DNA of 64,000 nt from Gigaspora margarita. Taxonomy: Eukaryota > Glomeromycota > Glomeromycetes > Diversisporales > Gigasporaceae. Made by a program: the position numbers and the translations under genes. The DNA lies in NCBI GenBank assembly GCA_009809945.1, contig WTPW01000492.1:312755-376754 (forward strand), written 5' to 3'. Of the stretch, positions 1 to 10,570 are shown piece by piece; position 1 is the stretch's first letter, and every line of letters begins with the position of its first letter. Below the pieces are notes generated by a model. That model did not search any database. It was not told the DNA's origin and saw only the letters and a program-made list of their open reading frames with translations.

Positions 1-1004
1 TTTTAGTTTTAGCTGAGCCGACTTTAACTAACATTGACATTTCTTTGTATTTAGGTAAATAAAATAAGAGAGAATATGCATCAAATAAATTAGAAATGGC
101 GTTAAAAATTTAAAGTTAAAGAAATTTGAGCCAATTAGATAATCATTTAAATAGTCAATTGATATAGCGATGATGCAATAAAATACGTAGAATAGTAGAG
201 TTTGATTAAGTATGTCATATTCTAGGGCTATTTATTATGAACTCACATGAATTGTTCTAAAAAATGGCGCAGTAACAAAAAAAGAATAAGATTTGCGGAA
301 ATAGAGTGGTTTGCGGAAATAGGGCAGTGCACCTTATATATTAATAGAACTTCTGTTATGCTTAATTAAATAGGCATCTATAAATAATATTATACAAGAG
401 GAGAAGGAGTTATACAAAATTTTTGACCAATATTTTAGATTATACAAAATCTTAATAAAGTGTTCCATATAACAAAAATAGCTAATTAAATTTGAACTCA
501 AAGAAGATTCAAATTTAAGAGTAAAGTATATATAGATTATTTGTTAAATAAGCTGTGCAGCAAAACAAATTTTGTAGTAAAAATAGAGATATACTACTAA
601 TAAAGTTTTATAATTATATTGAATCCTTATTAAATTTTTATAATAAATAGAACAATGCAATTAGAGGTATGCGAATACAGGTTTTTTTTAGCTTTGCATT
701 ATATAATACAATATTATGCAGTATAATGCATTATGCAATTCTGCATTTTTATATTATATAATTATCTTATAGCTTTTAATTAATAGTTAGAATTTTATTT
801 TTTGTACTGCTAGTAGTACAGTTAAAAAAATAAAAATCTAAAAAATTATAAATTTAAATAATTTCTATATACAAAAAATCTGATAAATATACCAGAATAG
901 CTTGGTTGTATTTTTTTATATTATTAATAAAATTGTTAAAAAAACTGTTTTTTAAACAGTTACTTTTAGCAAATTTTGATATACTACTATAGTGTTAGCA
1001 ATTT
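1..1004. other. AT-rich spacer
   Basis: No gene, RNA or bounded repeat could be supported here. The stretch is AT-rich with short homopolymers. Around 664-690 a hAT-like end (TAGAGGTATGCGAATAC) is present, but I found no partner end, so no element is called. Confidence 0.4.
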
Positions 1005-1142
1005 AATTGGCCAAAAAATTTAATTAGCCACTGGCCAATACATAATAATTTGGCCAAAAATAAACAAAAATTTATAGTCAAAGTTGAATATTAATTGGCT
1101 AGCCAATTAAAATTATTGGGCATGTATGGCTATTGGCCAGCA
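1005..1142. repeat. Inverted repeat around TTGGCCA motifs
   Basis: Imperfect inverted repeat. TAATTAGCCACTGGCCAATA on the left is mirrored by the reverse complement of the stretch near 1088-1140, which carries GGCTAGCCAATT and CTATTGGCCAG. It has the size and structure of a small foldback MITE. No target duplication was recognised. Confidence 0.4.
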
Positions 1143-1211
1143 GCCAAATGGTCAAGTACTCTGTATAAAAAAAAAGTGCATAAAAATACTATATATATAT
1201 ATGTTTTGCAT

Positions 1212-1386
1212 TAGAACCCTAAAATATACATAGATAGATCAGGTATTAGTTTGCTTATTTTTGGAGGTTTTTATTGCAATCTTTCTATTTTTAGTAATTT
1301 TTGCTTATTTTTGAGGTTTTTTGCTAATGTTTTCCTTTTTAGTAATTTTATAATTAACCTGATCTATCTATATATATTTTGGCATC
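1212..1386. mobile_element. Small TIR element (MITE)
   Basis: Terminal inverted repeats: AAAATATACATAGATAGATC on the left and its near reverse complement GATCTATCTATATATATTTT on the right. The interior repeats TTTGCTTATTTTTG twice. A related sequence in the opposite orientation lies at about 34190-34325 inside the second LINE, which supports a mobile family. No autonomous partner or coding sequence is visible. Confidence 0.5.
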
Positions 1387-1970
1387 CTTCTGCATCACTT
1401 CACAATTTGGGTTGATTCCAAATTGACATAAGTAATTCTTTAATTTTGAAATGATGCACATTATTTTTCAATTAGTAAAAACATGAATTATATGACCTAG
1501 TGATAAAAATTATACAACTGATAATAAAATATTAGTTATATCATAAAATATTTTTCGCATTCATAAAAAATTTACATTAAAATTAAAAAAAAAAGAAATT
1601 TGTATAAATTATAGCTATGTTTAAAAAAAATGAAGTGCATCATAAAATTTAAATAAAATATAATCTATAAAAATAAAGGGTAATAAAAAATTTACATAGA
1701 TAAAAATTATCGTTATATAAATTTAAAAAAGAATCTTGTGATTCCTATATTTACTATATAGAATATACAGCAGGTTACTCTTTTAGAAGAAACAAGCTTT
1801 AGAAGAGCAGTTGGTTTTTTGGCAGCGACAACTATTTTTTAAATGATCATTTTGAGGCAGCTAATTATTACTAGATTAATATTAGCTTATTGTAATATCA
1901 ATATATTATATAAAAAATTATTACTTACTTAATAAAAATATCAGTATCATTATTATTTTTTTCTTGAAAA
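1387..1970. other. AT-rich spacer without recognised features
   Basis: Spacer of about 0.6 kb. I see no coding continuity longer than a few dozen codons, no tandem array and no clear inverted repeat. Confidence 0.4.
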
Positions 1971-2117
1971 TTAATTTAATAGTTTATTAGTTTGTCTTAA
2001 GTTTGCTTGTCTCAATGAAATAGTTTTGTTTAGAGGAACTATATTAAAAGAAGGATATTCAGAGGTTTCAAGTAGCTCAAGTTCACTTGCTAGATACCAA
2101 TTTTCAAGTACTCTATA
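1971..2117 (-). pseudogene. C-terminal coding remnant, family unknown
   Basis: The minus strand holds an uninterrupted run of 48 codons ending in TAA at 1971-1973. It begins just after an in-frame TAG at 2118-2120. The peptide (VLENWYLASELELLE...) has mixed, protein-like composition and no low complexity, unlike most open stretches nearby. Upstream, the same frame is broken again near 2145 while an adjacent frame stays open, so a longer gene has probably decayed. The family was not recognised. It could be the tail of a transposon protein. Its relation to the 138-residue ORF at 3168-3584, on the same strand beyond a MITE, is possible but unproven. Confidence 0.3.
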
Positions 2118-2323
2118 CTAGCAAGCAACTTGATATGAGTAATATTAGGCTTCTTTTGAAGTACTTTGCAGAGTAATGATCTTTGACTCATTTTATTCTT
2201 GTTAATATCAGGTATACAAATTTTTATGAATGCACTAGAATTAAATATTTTATTATGTTTAGCCCTATATTTGTCTTCTATTCTACTTTATATAAGCTTT
2301 TAGTTTCTCTTTATAAGGAAGAT

Positions 2324-2838
2324 GGAGGTATTATGGCAAATTAGATATTGTGGCAAATCGTGATATCTCATGATCCTGTGATTGGAATTGAATAAAATTT
2401 ATACCATTTGAATTGTCTTATCGAGAGGAATCGAATAGTATAAATTTTATTCGATCCAGACTGCTAAGTTATGAGATATCAAAGCTAATGCATTTTTTTA
2501 TATTCGTTAACATATAATCAGCTTTGTGACTCAGTGGTTCAAATTGAGCAATTTTTATATTAATTGATTCCTTTCGACGAGAGGAATCGATTGGTATAAG
2601 AATCGCCCAATTTGGATCACTGGGTCATGAGATATTCATAATTAACCCATTTCAATATATAGAATACTATAGTAAAAGGGCATTGTGGTGAATTGTTGAT
2701 ATCTCATAATCCTATGATCAGAATTCAATAATTTTTATATCATTAGATTCCTCTTATTGAGAAGAATTGAATGGTGTAAAAATTGTTAGATTCTGACCAT
2801 GGAGTCACAAAATATCAATGATTCACCATAATACCTCC
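2324..2838. mobile_element. Palindromic MITE with GGAGGTATTATGG ends
   Basis: It starts with GGAGGTATTATGG and ends with CCATAATACCTCC. Inside lie three hairpins of about 110-125 bp (roughly 2361-2481, 2525-2636 and 2697-2820). Each opens near GATATCTCATGATC and folds back on itself around AGGAATCGAAT-like centres. A second matching end (CCATAATACTCTC) at about 3018-3032 suggests a composite or adjacent second insertion. Copies of the same hairpin occur near 24.4, 27.1, 27.7, 27.8, 37.4 and 37.6 kb. No reading frame is present. Confidence 0.6.
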
Positions 2839-2884
2839 TAATGCAAAAAAACACATTTATTTTTAACGAAACTTTAAATTCGAA

Positions 2885-3032
2885 TATCTTTAGATTTAAT
2901 GATCAGAATTAAATGATTTTGGTATCAACTGATTTAGCTTAATAAGATGAATCAAATAATACTAAAATTATTCGACTCCAGCCAATAAATTATATAATAC
3001 AACCAAAATATTGTTAACTTCACCATAATACT
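2885..3032. repeat. Diverged copy of the GATATCTC hairpin family
   Basis: Fold-back segment with the same plan as the hairpins at 2361-2820: a left arm with ATGATCAGAATTAAATGATT and a right arm with the mirrored AAAATTATTCGACT. It terminates in CCATAATACTCTC. The arms have diverged, suggesting an older copy. Confidence 0.45.
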
Positions 3033-3167
3033 CTCATTTCCCTTATTTAAAATTGCTAATTGTCAAACTGTTTTTACTTATGAAAGATGGATGAGTCAAG
3101 TTTGGCTACAAAAAAAAAGTTGGTTATTAATATTTTTTAATTTGTTATTTATTTGTTTTTCTTTTTT

Positions 3168-3584
3168 TTAAACAAATAATTTAACTGACTTTGGTTTCAT
3201 CAAATTAAGCTTACTAATTCTCTTTTTCTTGTAAATTATAATGTTGGTTTTACTTAAATCATCATCTGAATTGATAATTTCAATAATTTTCAAAGCTAGT
3301 ATATTCTTTGAACACTCACCAATTTTGAAATTATCATCTAAAATAATGATTTTGTTAAGTTCTAGGGCTAGTGCATTTTTAGAACCTTCACTATTATCAT
3401 TGATATCTTGATTATATTGTATTTCATTTGCATCATCTATTTGTATTTTATCTATATTTATATTGATATAATTTTCTTGATCTTGTTCTATATCACTATA
3501 GAATTCTGATTCAAATATTTCACAACTAATATCAAAAATAATAGTTGATTGCAAATCTTCAGATATTAAAATATAATTATTCAA
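3168..3584 (-). CDS. Hypothetical acidic protein, 138 aa
   Basis: ATG at 3584 to stop at 3168 on the minus strand. The product is acidic in its first two thirds (many D, E and N) and ends in a basic tail with KKKRISK. It contains an internal duplication of about 24 residues: SKNALALELNKIIILDDNF is followed by SKNILALKIIEIINSDDDL. No signal peptide, membrane segment or catalytic motif is visible. It may be a whole small gene or one exon of a decayed transposon gene. The flanks are MITEs and AT repeats, with no visible promoter. The family was not recognised. Composition and the internal repeat argue for real coding ancestry, but expression is unproven. Confidence 0.4.
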   Translation of the reverse strand: MNNYILISEDLQSTIIFDISCEIFESEFYSDIEQDQENYININIDKIQIDDANEIQYNQDINDNSEGSKNALALELNKIIILDDNFKIGECSKNILALKIIEIINSDDDLSKTNIIIYKKKRISKLNLMKPKSVKLFV

Positions 3585-3699
3585 TAACTCTTAGCTTTTA
3601 TATATATCAATTAAATATAGATCACAATAAAAAAATTGTCTAAATATTACTTTGTAAAGAATTGATTAATGTACAGTACAATATTGAGTGTTCATGGCC

Positions 3700-4012
3700 C
3701 CTAAATAATTAAAATAATAAATTTTAATTAAATTAATAACAATAAATAAAAAAAATAAAATAAAATAAAAATCAAATAAAAAGCAATAATATAAATAGTA
3801 AAAAAGGTTAAAATAAAACAATAAATAAAAAGAAAATAATAAAATAAAATAAAATAATAAATTAAAAAAAATTAAAAAATTAAAATTATTAAAATTATAA
3901 TAAAAAAAATTTATAAAAAAATAATAAATTAATAATAAATTAAAAAAAAACTAAAATTATTAAAATTATAATTAAAAAAATTAATATTATTAAAATTACA
4001 ATAAAAAATTTA
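3700..4012. repeat. AATAAA-rich low-complexity tract
   Basis: About 300 bp made almost only of A and T in AATAAA, AAATAAAAT and TTAAAATTATTA steps. It directly abuts the left TA of the element at 4015-6932, and a similar A-rich tract (6935-7160) abuts its right end. The element therefore appears to sit inside a pre-existing AT array. Confidence 0.6.
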
Positions 4013-4014
4013 TA

Positions 4015-6932
4015 CAGTACCGGACAGTAAAAGACATCTACTCTCTATTAGTAAAACTTTAAATTGTTATAACTGATAATCTTTTTAAAAAGGGTTCTTC
4101 TAGGCATCTCTAGCTAGAGATATATAACTATATATCTCTGGCTTATTAGCCAATTAAAACAAGCAAAAATCACGTGACCCATTTTTTAAATTGCCGGCTA
4201 GCCGAAAAAGTTCATGCAACCTGAAACTCGACCTCACTTTACGGACTTAATTATAACACAAGTATAAACAAATCAAAAAATTTTTTTAAAAATTTTTTTA
4301 TTTACATTAAAGAGATGAAGCCAAAAAAAAAACAAACAAAAAAAAACAAAAAAAACCACTAGAGAACAGCACCAAAATATTAAAAATTTACAAAAACAAA
4401 AAAACTTCAAAATACCAAAAGAATCAGAATAGCTCCAAATTTGGCAAAGAAAATTACCAAAGAACAGCTCCAAATTTGGCAAAGAAATTTACCAGAAAGC
4501 AGCACCAAATTCGGTGAAAAAATTACCAGAGAACAGCCCCAAATTTTTGGTGAAAAAATTAACAAAGAATTTGGGAAAGAAGAACTCCAAATTTAGTGAA
4601 AAAATTTACCAAAAAACAGCTCCAAATTTGGCGAAGAGAATAGCTCCCATTTCGGCAAGAAAATTACAAAAGAATTCAAACCCGGCGAAGAAAATCACCA
4701 GAGAACAACTACAAGTCTGGCAGAGGAAATTACTACAGAACAACTCCAAATCTGGCGAAGAAATTACCAGAGAACTACTTCAAGCCCGGCAAAGAAAGTT
4801 ACTACAGAACAACTCCAAACCCGGCAAATAAACTAAAAGGAATGAAATTGAATTAGAGTAGGTTTTTAGTAGAAAACTATCAACAACTCCAAACCCGGTA
4901 AAGAAAATTATCAGAGAACAGCTCCAAAACTCCTAAAAACCTACCGGAGAATAGCTCCAAACCTGACAAAAAAAATTACTCCAAATTTGACAAAAAAATT
5001 ACCAGAAAAAACAGCTCTGAATCTGGTGAAGAAACTACCATAGAACAGTTCCAAACCCATGAAAAACCTAATAGAATGAAACTGAATTAGAGTAGATTTC
5101 GTAATGGAATAGCTTCAAACCCGGTAAAGAAACTGATAGAAACAAAATAGGGTTCTTTATAGAAAACTACCAAAGAACAGCTCAAAATTCTCAAGAAACC
5201 TACTCAAGAACAGCTTCAGACCTAAAGAAGACAATTACCAAAGAAAATCTTCAACCTGGCGAAAATTACCAGAGAACAGTTCAAAATCTAGCAAAGAAAA
5301 TTATTATAGACCAGCTCCAAACCTGGCGAAGAAACTAATATGAATTAGAATAGGTTTCTTAGTACAAACCTATCAAGAGCAACCCCAAACCCAGTGAAGA
5401 AAATTATCAGATAAAAATTTCAAAATTTATAAGAACCTACCAGAGAATAGCTCCAAACCCGAAGAAGAAAGTTAATCTAAAACTGGTGAGCGAAGAGAAC
5501 AACCTTAGAACAGCTCCAAACCTGGCAAAGAAACTAATAGAATGAAATTGAATTAGAGTAGGTTTCATAATACAAAATTACCAGAACAGCTCCAAACCTG
5601 GCAAAGAAAATTACCAGAGAAAAGTTCCAAAATTTTTAAGAAACCTACTAGAGAACAGCTCCAAACCCGACGAAGAAAATTACCAGAGAAAATCTTCAAC
5701 CCAGCGAAGAAATTTACTAAAAGCTAACATCTTCAAATCCAGTGAAAATACCAAAGAACAGCTCCAAATCTGGCAAAAAAATTATCATAGAACAGCTCCG
5801 AACTTGGCGAAGAAACTAATAGAAATGAAATGAATTAGAGTAGATTTCTTAATAGAAAACCAGAGAACAGCTCCAATTCTGGTGAAGAAAATTACCAGAG
5901 AACAGAAAATTCCTAAGAAACCTACCAGGAAGAAAATTAAAAAGAATAGCTTCAAATCCGACAAGAACAGCCCCAAAACCTGATGAAAAAATTATCAAAT
6001 AGCTTCTAACCTGATGAAAATAACCAGAGAATAGCTCCAAAACTGGCAAAGAAAATTATCATAGAACAGCTCTAAGTCCAGCGAAGAAACTATAGAAATG
6101 AAATTGAATAAGAGCAGGTTTCTTAGTAGAAAACTACTAGAAAAAGCTTCAACCCACCAAAAAATTACTAGAGAACGGCACAAAATTCCTAAGAAACTTA
6201 TCAGAAAACAGCTTCAAAATATTCAATGTAGAACTACTAAAGAACTCCAAAATGTCGTGAAAAGAGCTCTTCGACGTTTTGGAGCCTCTCTTTGATAAAA
6301 CTACATAGAACTACCAGAGAACAGCTCCAAAATGTCAAAGAGATTTCCAAAGATACTTCAAGAGCACCTAAAAGATCTAAGGCAGAAACAATAAACAACG
6401 AAAAAAAAAAAACCAAAAAAAAAACAAATTAGTAATTGTACAAAAAAAGAAAACAATAGAATTGATTATCAAAAAATCTATACTTATCTATCTGATGGTG
6501 TGGTGAAGAGAAAGAGCGTTTGACCTGGTATCGGCAATCAGATTAACACATGAATCTTAGTCATGTGATTTCCTCAATCTTTGATTGGCTAAAGAGGCCA
6601 GAGATATATTAGTTATATATCTCTAGCTAGATATGCCTAGAATTTCCTTTTTAAAAAAAATTAAATCAAAAACCCTCTAACAAATTGATAGATTTTTAGC
6701 TAAACTACATTTTTTCAGAGGATTTTTTTATTCTTTGTTTTAAAAAAAAGTTATAAGAGATTAAAGTTTATATAAGTTCAAAAAATTGGCATTTAATAAA
6801 AAAAAGAAAACTTATAGATTTTAACCAAACAAAATCAATTATACAAAAATTAGACAATCAGAATTAATTATATAAGTACTAAAAATTGGTGCCTGTATAT
6901 ATAGATTGGACATCTTTTACTGTCCTGTACTA
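4015..6932. mobile_element. Large non-autonomous TIR element, TA target duplication
   Basis: The element begins CAGTACCGGACAGTAAAAGA (4015) and ends with the near reverse complement TCTTTTACTGTCCTGTACTA (6932). TA dinucleotides flank it at 4013-4014 and 6933-6934, as expected for the Tc1/mariner/pogo superfamily. Subterminal sequence is also mirrored: GAGATATATAACTATATATC near 4108-4138 matches its reverse complement near 6600-6630, followed on both sides by a CCAATTA or CCAATCA step. The 2-kb middle is a minisatellite and no transposase can be read. The same end type occurs on the 344-bp MITE at 60262-60605. It is probably a non-autonomous derivative mobilised in trans. Confidence 0.7.
4370..6360. 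repeat. Minisatellite of about 35 bp, degenerate
   Basis: Dozens of diverged copies of a unit reading approximately AATTACCAGAGAACAGCTCC followed by AAACCTGGCGAAGAA fill almost the whole interior of the TIR element. Some unit lengths are multiples of three, so several short frames stay open (for example 4514-4831). These are translations of the repeat and show no independent coding evidence. A longer super-unit containing GAAATTGAATTAGAGTAGGTTT recurs near 4840, 5080, 5335, 5545, 5825 and 6100, roughly every 250 bp. Confidence 0.8.
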
Positions 6933-6934
6933 TA

Positions 6935-7160
6935 TAAAAAAATAATTAAGTTAAATAAAAAATTAAAATATGAAAAATAAAAAAATAAAAAAAAATAAAA
7001 TAAAAAAAATAAAAAATAAAAAAAATAAATAAAATAAAAACAAAAAGAAAAAAAAAACAAAAAAAATAAAGCAAAAATAAAAAAAGAAACAAACAAAAAA
7101 AAAAAGAAAAAATTTACAAAAAAAAAACAACAAAAAAAAATAAAAAAAACATACAAATAA
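6935..7160. repeat. A-rich low-complexity tract
   Basis: About 220 bp of AAATAAAA and AAAACAAA steps. Read on the minus strand it gives an artefactual phenylalanine/tyrosine-rich frame. It follows the right TA of the element at 4015-6932 and precedes the integrase remnant. Confidence 0.6.
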
Positions 7161-7249
7161 TAAATTTTAATCCTATACTCTATTTGAAATGGCTTGTCTC
7201 TTCTATCCAGGATTTTAATTTGGATTAAAAAATAATATTCCCTTTTTTC

Positions 7250-8116
7250 ACTATTCCTTGACAATGTGGTTTTCTTGGTCTGCTAATAAAAAATTTAATA
7301 TTGGCCAGAGACTTAGTATCTCTTTAATAACCCTTCTAACAAACTCACTACTGTTATTAGAATATAATACAATCAGAGGGCCATATATCATACAGAAATT
7401 AAGTAAGCATTCTGCAGCTTCTTTTGCTGTCTTGGACAGTAAGAGTTCTGTATATAAAAGCCTTGAGAAGTAATTCCTAATATGAAAATTATATTTATAT
7501 ATTCCATTGAATGTTGATATCATATTAATAGTATCTATATATAAATAAAATTTTTTATTAAAAAAAAAAAGAAAAAAAAAAGAAAAATTTATATACAACT
7601 ATTTTTACCCAAACATGATATAAAAATCCTTTAGAAATTATTGGTTGGATAGGTAGAATTTTTACAAAGGCTCATCTTGTAATGCAAATTTTGCATTTAC
7701 AGATGGCATTATCAACTATCTTTTGCAGAATAAAACAATACTGCATACAGATCTTGTAATGTTATTAAAAATTAAGTATAATAAACTAAAAAAGTAAAAA
7801 AAATAATAAAAAGAAAAATAAAATAAAAAATAAAACCTTTTGCCAGGTTTTGACTTGACCAGCATGCAGTACAAATTAATTATAAAAATTTTCAATATGA
7901 GAAACTTGTGTCTCCAGAATATTTTCAGTTTGCTTAACTATATAAAGTTCTTTAATCGTACCAACACAATGAATTTCAAAATTATAAGTTGCCCAATATT
8001 TAAATTTTGGGTTTTGTAAATCAGTTGGATTTTTAAGTATATTTAAACAATGATTATATTTATTTTGATCTATTAAACTACATTTGTTTTTTCTTTGATG
8101 AATAAAAGTTTTTAAT
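7250..8116 (-). pseudogene. KRBA2-like integrase, decayed
   Basis: Read from high to low coordinates. The N-terminal part (8116-7878) is open for about 78 codons and includes KFKYWATYNFEIHCVG and a following VKQTENILET stretch. A TAA then interrupts (about 7878), and A/T-rich sequence disrupts 7780-7850. A CKCKIC-type cysteine cluster lies near 7690-7710. The integrase catalytic core follows (about 7540-7250): an NYFSRLLYTELLLSKTAKEA stretch, YGPLIVLYSNNSSEFV, then the end of the core. In intact rve cores I expect DxFS, SDNGxEF and a downstream E. Here the first Asp has become Asn and the SDNG-type Asp is replaced, so catalysis is lost. The family resembles KRBA2-like or Ginger/gypsy-type integrases known from fungal repeats. 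Frameshifts and stops make it a fossil. Confidence 0.6.
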
Positions 8117-8449
8117 ATTCAATCAAAGGTTTTATGTACCAGAAAGTTGTATTATTCTATTTTTAAAAATTATTAATAATAAAAAATAAGAAGGATTGAT
8201 TTAAAACTATACATTCAAAAACTTTATTTTTTTTCTTTTTTTGCATTAATTATCATAAATAATATGCATAATACATTTGTAGTATAATATAACTATCAAT
8301 ATCATTTATAGCTGACCTGCATCGTGCAGATGATAAACTACCAACCAGTGCCAAGCCACACAAACTTAATAGCTTACAGAGATTTCCAAAGTAGGTACAT
8401 ATCTCATATAAATTAATAATGAAAAATAAAGAGGATTTATTTTGTTAGC
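8117..8449. other. AT-rich spacer
   Basis: No gene is seen. A stretch with TTGCATTAATTATCATAAAT near 8240 resembles sequence near 10875-10915 just outside the right end of the composite element, suggesting a duplicated flank. Confidence 0.3.
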
Positions 8450-8481
8450 AAAAAGAAAATAGTGACCCATTGTTATGGCAA

Positions 8482-8833
8482 CCCTTATATAGGGATGCAC
8501 CAGTCCGGTCCAGTCTATCCCGGTCCTAGTAGACCGTTATCATAGTATTTTCGGTCCTGGTCCCAGTCCGTCTGCGGTCCCAAAACGGTCCTTAATGAAT
8601 AAATCTTATTGGTTATAAATGACGTAGTTACTTATTGTCAGATGTAAACAAACATTACATGATCTGTATCACATCTGATCAAGTAATTTGATTGGGTGAT
8701 ATAAATATCACAGTTTGTTTACAAGGACCGGTCCAGGACCAGTTCCAAACTGGGACTGATAAGACCGTAACACCATTGAAAAGACCAGCCCTGAACTGAT
8801 CTTTTTCAGGACTGGTGCATCCCTACCCTTATA
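8482..8833. mobile_element. hAT-type MITE with 8-bp target duplication
   Basis: The element body is 8490-8825 (336 bp) with terminal repeats TAGGGATGCACCAGTCC and its reverse complement GGACTGGTGCATCCCTA. CCCTTATA directly repeats on both sides (8482-8489 and 8826-8833). Eight-bp duplications and TAGGGATG-type ends are typical of the hAT superfamily. Subterminal GGTCC/GGACC motifs repeat near both ends, as for transposase binding sites. The interior is non-coding. Perfect ends and duplication indicate a young insertion, and it splits the left arm of the surrounding composite element. Confidence 0.85.
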
Positions 8834-8949
8834 TGATCAACCAATTATTTTTGAAATTGACGATCATATAAGATGATCTATTTTTTTATTTTATTTTTTT
8901 TTTATTTTTATTTTATTTTATTTTTTTTTTAATAACCATGAATATTTTT

Positions 8950-9800
8950 TTTTTTTAGTTGTTTAGAATCTTTTTGCTAGAGTCATTACTGGAGTCATTG
9001 ATAGAGTTGTCACTAGAGTTATTGTTAAAGTCGTCTCTAGAGTCATAACTAGAGTTATTATTAAAGCAGTCTTTGGTAGGTTTTTAAGTCCTTTGGTAGT
9101 TCTTTGTTATTTTTTATTGGGCAATTTTGTCATTTTTTGGTAATAGGTTTTTAGTTTCTTTATTATTCTTTGGTAGTTTTTCTTTGTTATTTTTTAGTAG
9201 GTTCAAGTCTTTCAGTAGTTCTTCATTATTTTTCAGTGGGTAATTTCAGTTTTTTCTCTCTTTATCAGTGGGTTTTACAAGTTCTTTAGTAGTTTTTTAT
9301 CATTTTTTTGGTGAGTAATGCTATTTTTTAGCTAGTAGTTCTTTGTCTTTTTATAAGTAGGTCCTGTAAGTTCTTTAGTAGTTCTTTATCATCATTTTTT
9401 AGTATAATATTGTTGTTTTTTAGTAGAAGGTTCTTTCTCTCTTTATCAGTAGGTTCTGTAAGTCCTTTAGTGGTACATTTTTATTATTTTTTAGTGGGTA
9501 ATTTTGTTATTTTCCTGTAAGTAAATTTTTTGTCTTTTTATCAGTGGGTTCAAGTCCTATATTAGTTCTTTTTTGTTATTTTTTAGTGGATAAGTTCTTT
9601 GTTCTTCTAGTAAGTTCTTTATTAGGTTCTATCAGTCCTTTGTTAGTTTTCTTTCATCATTTTTTGGTGGGCTTTCCTGTTGTTTTGGGTTCGTTTATCA
9701 CTGTTTTCGTCTGTTTTTATCTCATTCTATTTTTTGTCATCCCATATTTCATTCTGTTTTTATTTCATGTTTCTTCTTATTTTTATTTCATTTTCTTTAT
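8950..9800. repeat. T-rich degenerate minisatellite
   Basis: It opens with units of about 21-30 bp such as AGAGTTATTGTTAAAGTCGT (8975-9070). It continues as longer units combining AGTTCTTTAGTAGTTCTTT, ATTTTTTAGTGGGTAAT and TCTTTATCAGTGGGTT up to about 9680, then T-rich TTTTTATTTCATTC steps. A further copy of the last steps appears at 10640-10720 beyond the foldback. Open frames here (for example near 9544-9871) are low-complexity artefacts. Confidence 0.65.
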
Positions 9801-9826
9801 ATTTGTATTCAACTAAAAAAAATAAA

Positions 9827-10570
9827 TTAATTGATAATCTGCCAGTCAACTTGAGAATAATCATAGTGTAATATGATACAGATCATATATAAAAATTACT
9901 ATAGATGAAATGTGGCATGCTTCTATCTAAAAAAATTTTCTTACTAAGTTAATAATACATGCCCAATAATTGGAAGTTGTAGAGCTCACTGAGATGCATC
10001 TAACAGTAGTTAGATCATCCAAATCAGCCTAGTAGATGGCAAGATATCATCAAAAACTGATTGGTTAACTATATAAAATCTCTATATAAACAAATAATCA
10101 TTTTTTGATGATATCTCATCATCCAATGGGCTAATTTGGATGATATAACTACCATTAAATGCGTCTCAGCGAGCTCTACAACTTTCAATTGGTAGTATGT
10201 ATCATTAGTAAAAAATTTCTAGGTGGAAGCACACCACATTTCACCTATAGTAATTTTCATATATGGGAGATGTTAGTAGAAACCAGGCAAATTGTTTTTA
10301 GTAAGTTTTTTTAAAACTTTAAATTAAAATATCTCGACAACTATTAAACCAAACTTGATAAATTTTTTTTACATTAATTCTATAACTATATAGAATTAAA
10401 TAAAAAAATTTTATCAAGTTTGGTTTAATAGTTGTTGAGATATTTTAATTCAAATCTAAAAAAAAATTACTTAGAAACAATTTGCCTAGTTTTTACTGAC
10501 ATACCCATATGATCTGTATCATGTTACACTACAATTACTCTTTAGTTAACTGGTGGATTATCAATTAAAA
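9827..10570. mobile_element. Nested foldback element
   Basis: The outer arms 9827-9887 and 10505-10570 are reverse complements (AATTGATAATCTGCCAGT against its mirror, plus TATGATACAGATCATAT against ATATGATCTGTATCAT). Inside, a second pair of arms (about 9895-10070 and 10100-10262) share AAATGTGGCATGCTTC, GTAGAGCTCACTGAGA and a GATGATATC-type centre. A third pair (10270-10500) forms its own hairpin. Similar T-rich sequence on both sides (about 9705-9815 and 10620-10715) suggests that the foldback interrupted the minisatellite. Confidence 0.55.
10310..10456. repeat. Hairpin of the TTTGGT/ACCAAA family
   Basis: Near-perfect inverted repeat: AATATCTCGACAACTATTAA then ACCAAACTTGATAAA, a loop with TTCTATAACTATATAGAA, then the mirrored TTTATCAAGTTTGGTTTAAT. 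It has the same plan as the five hairpins inside the element at 20307-23818. Confidence 0.55.

Noticed and set aside
4514..4831. 105-codon plus-strand frame
   Set aside because: It is a translation of the minisatellite (repeated KLLQNNSK-like peptides) and has no start context or independent support.
4370..6360. Regular 35-bp repeats resembling a CRISPR array
   Set aside because: Units diverge continuously, there are no unique spacers of constant length, no cas genes, and the host is eukaryotic.
9544..9871. Phenylalanine/leucine-rich frames
   Set aside because: Low-complexity T-rich minisatellite. Hydrophobic composition is an artefact of T runs.
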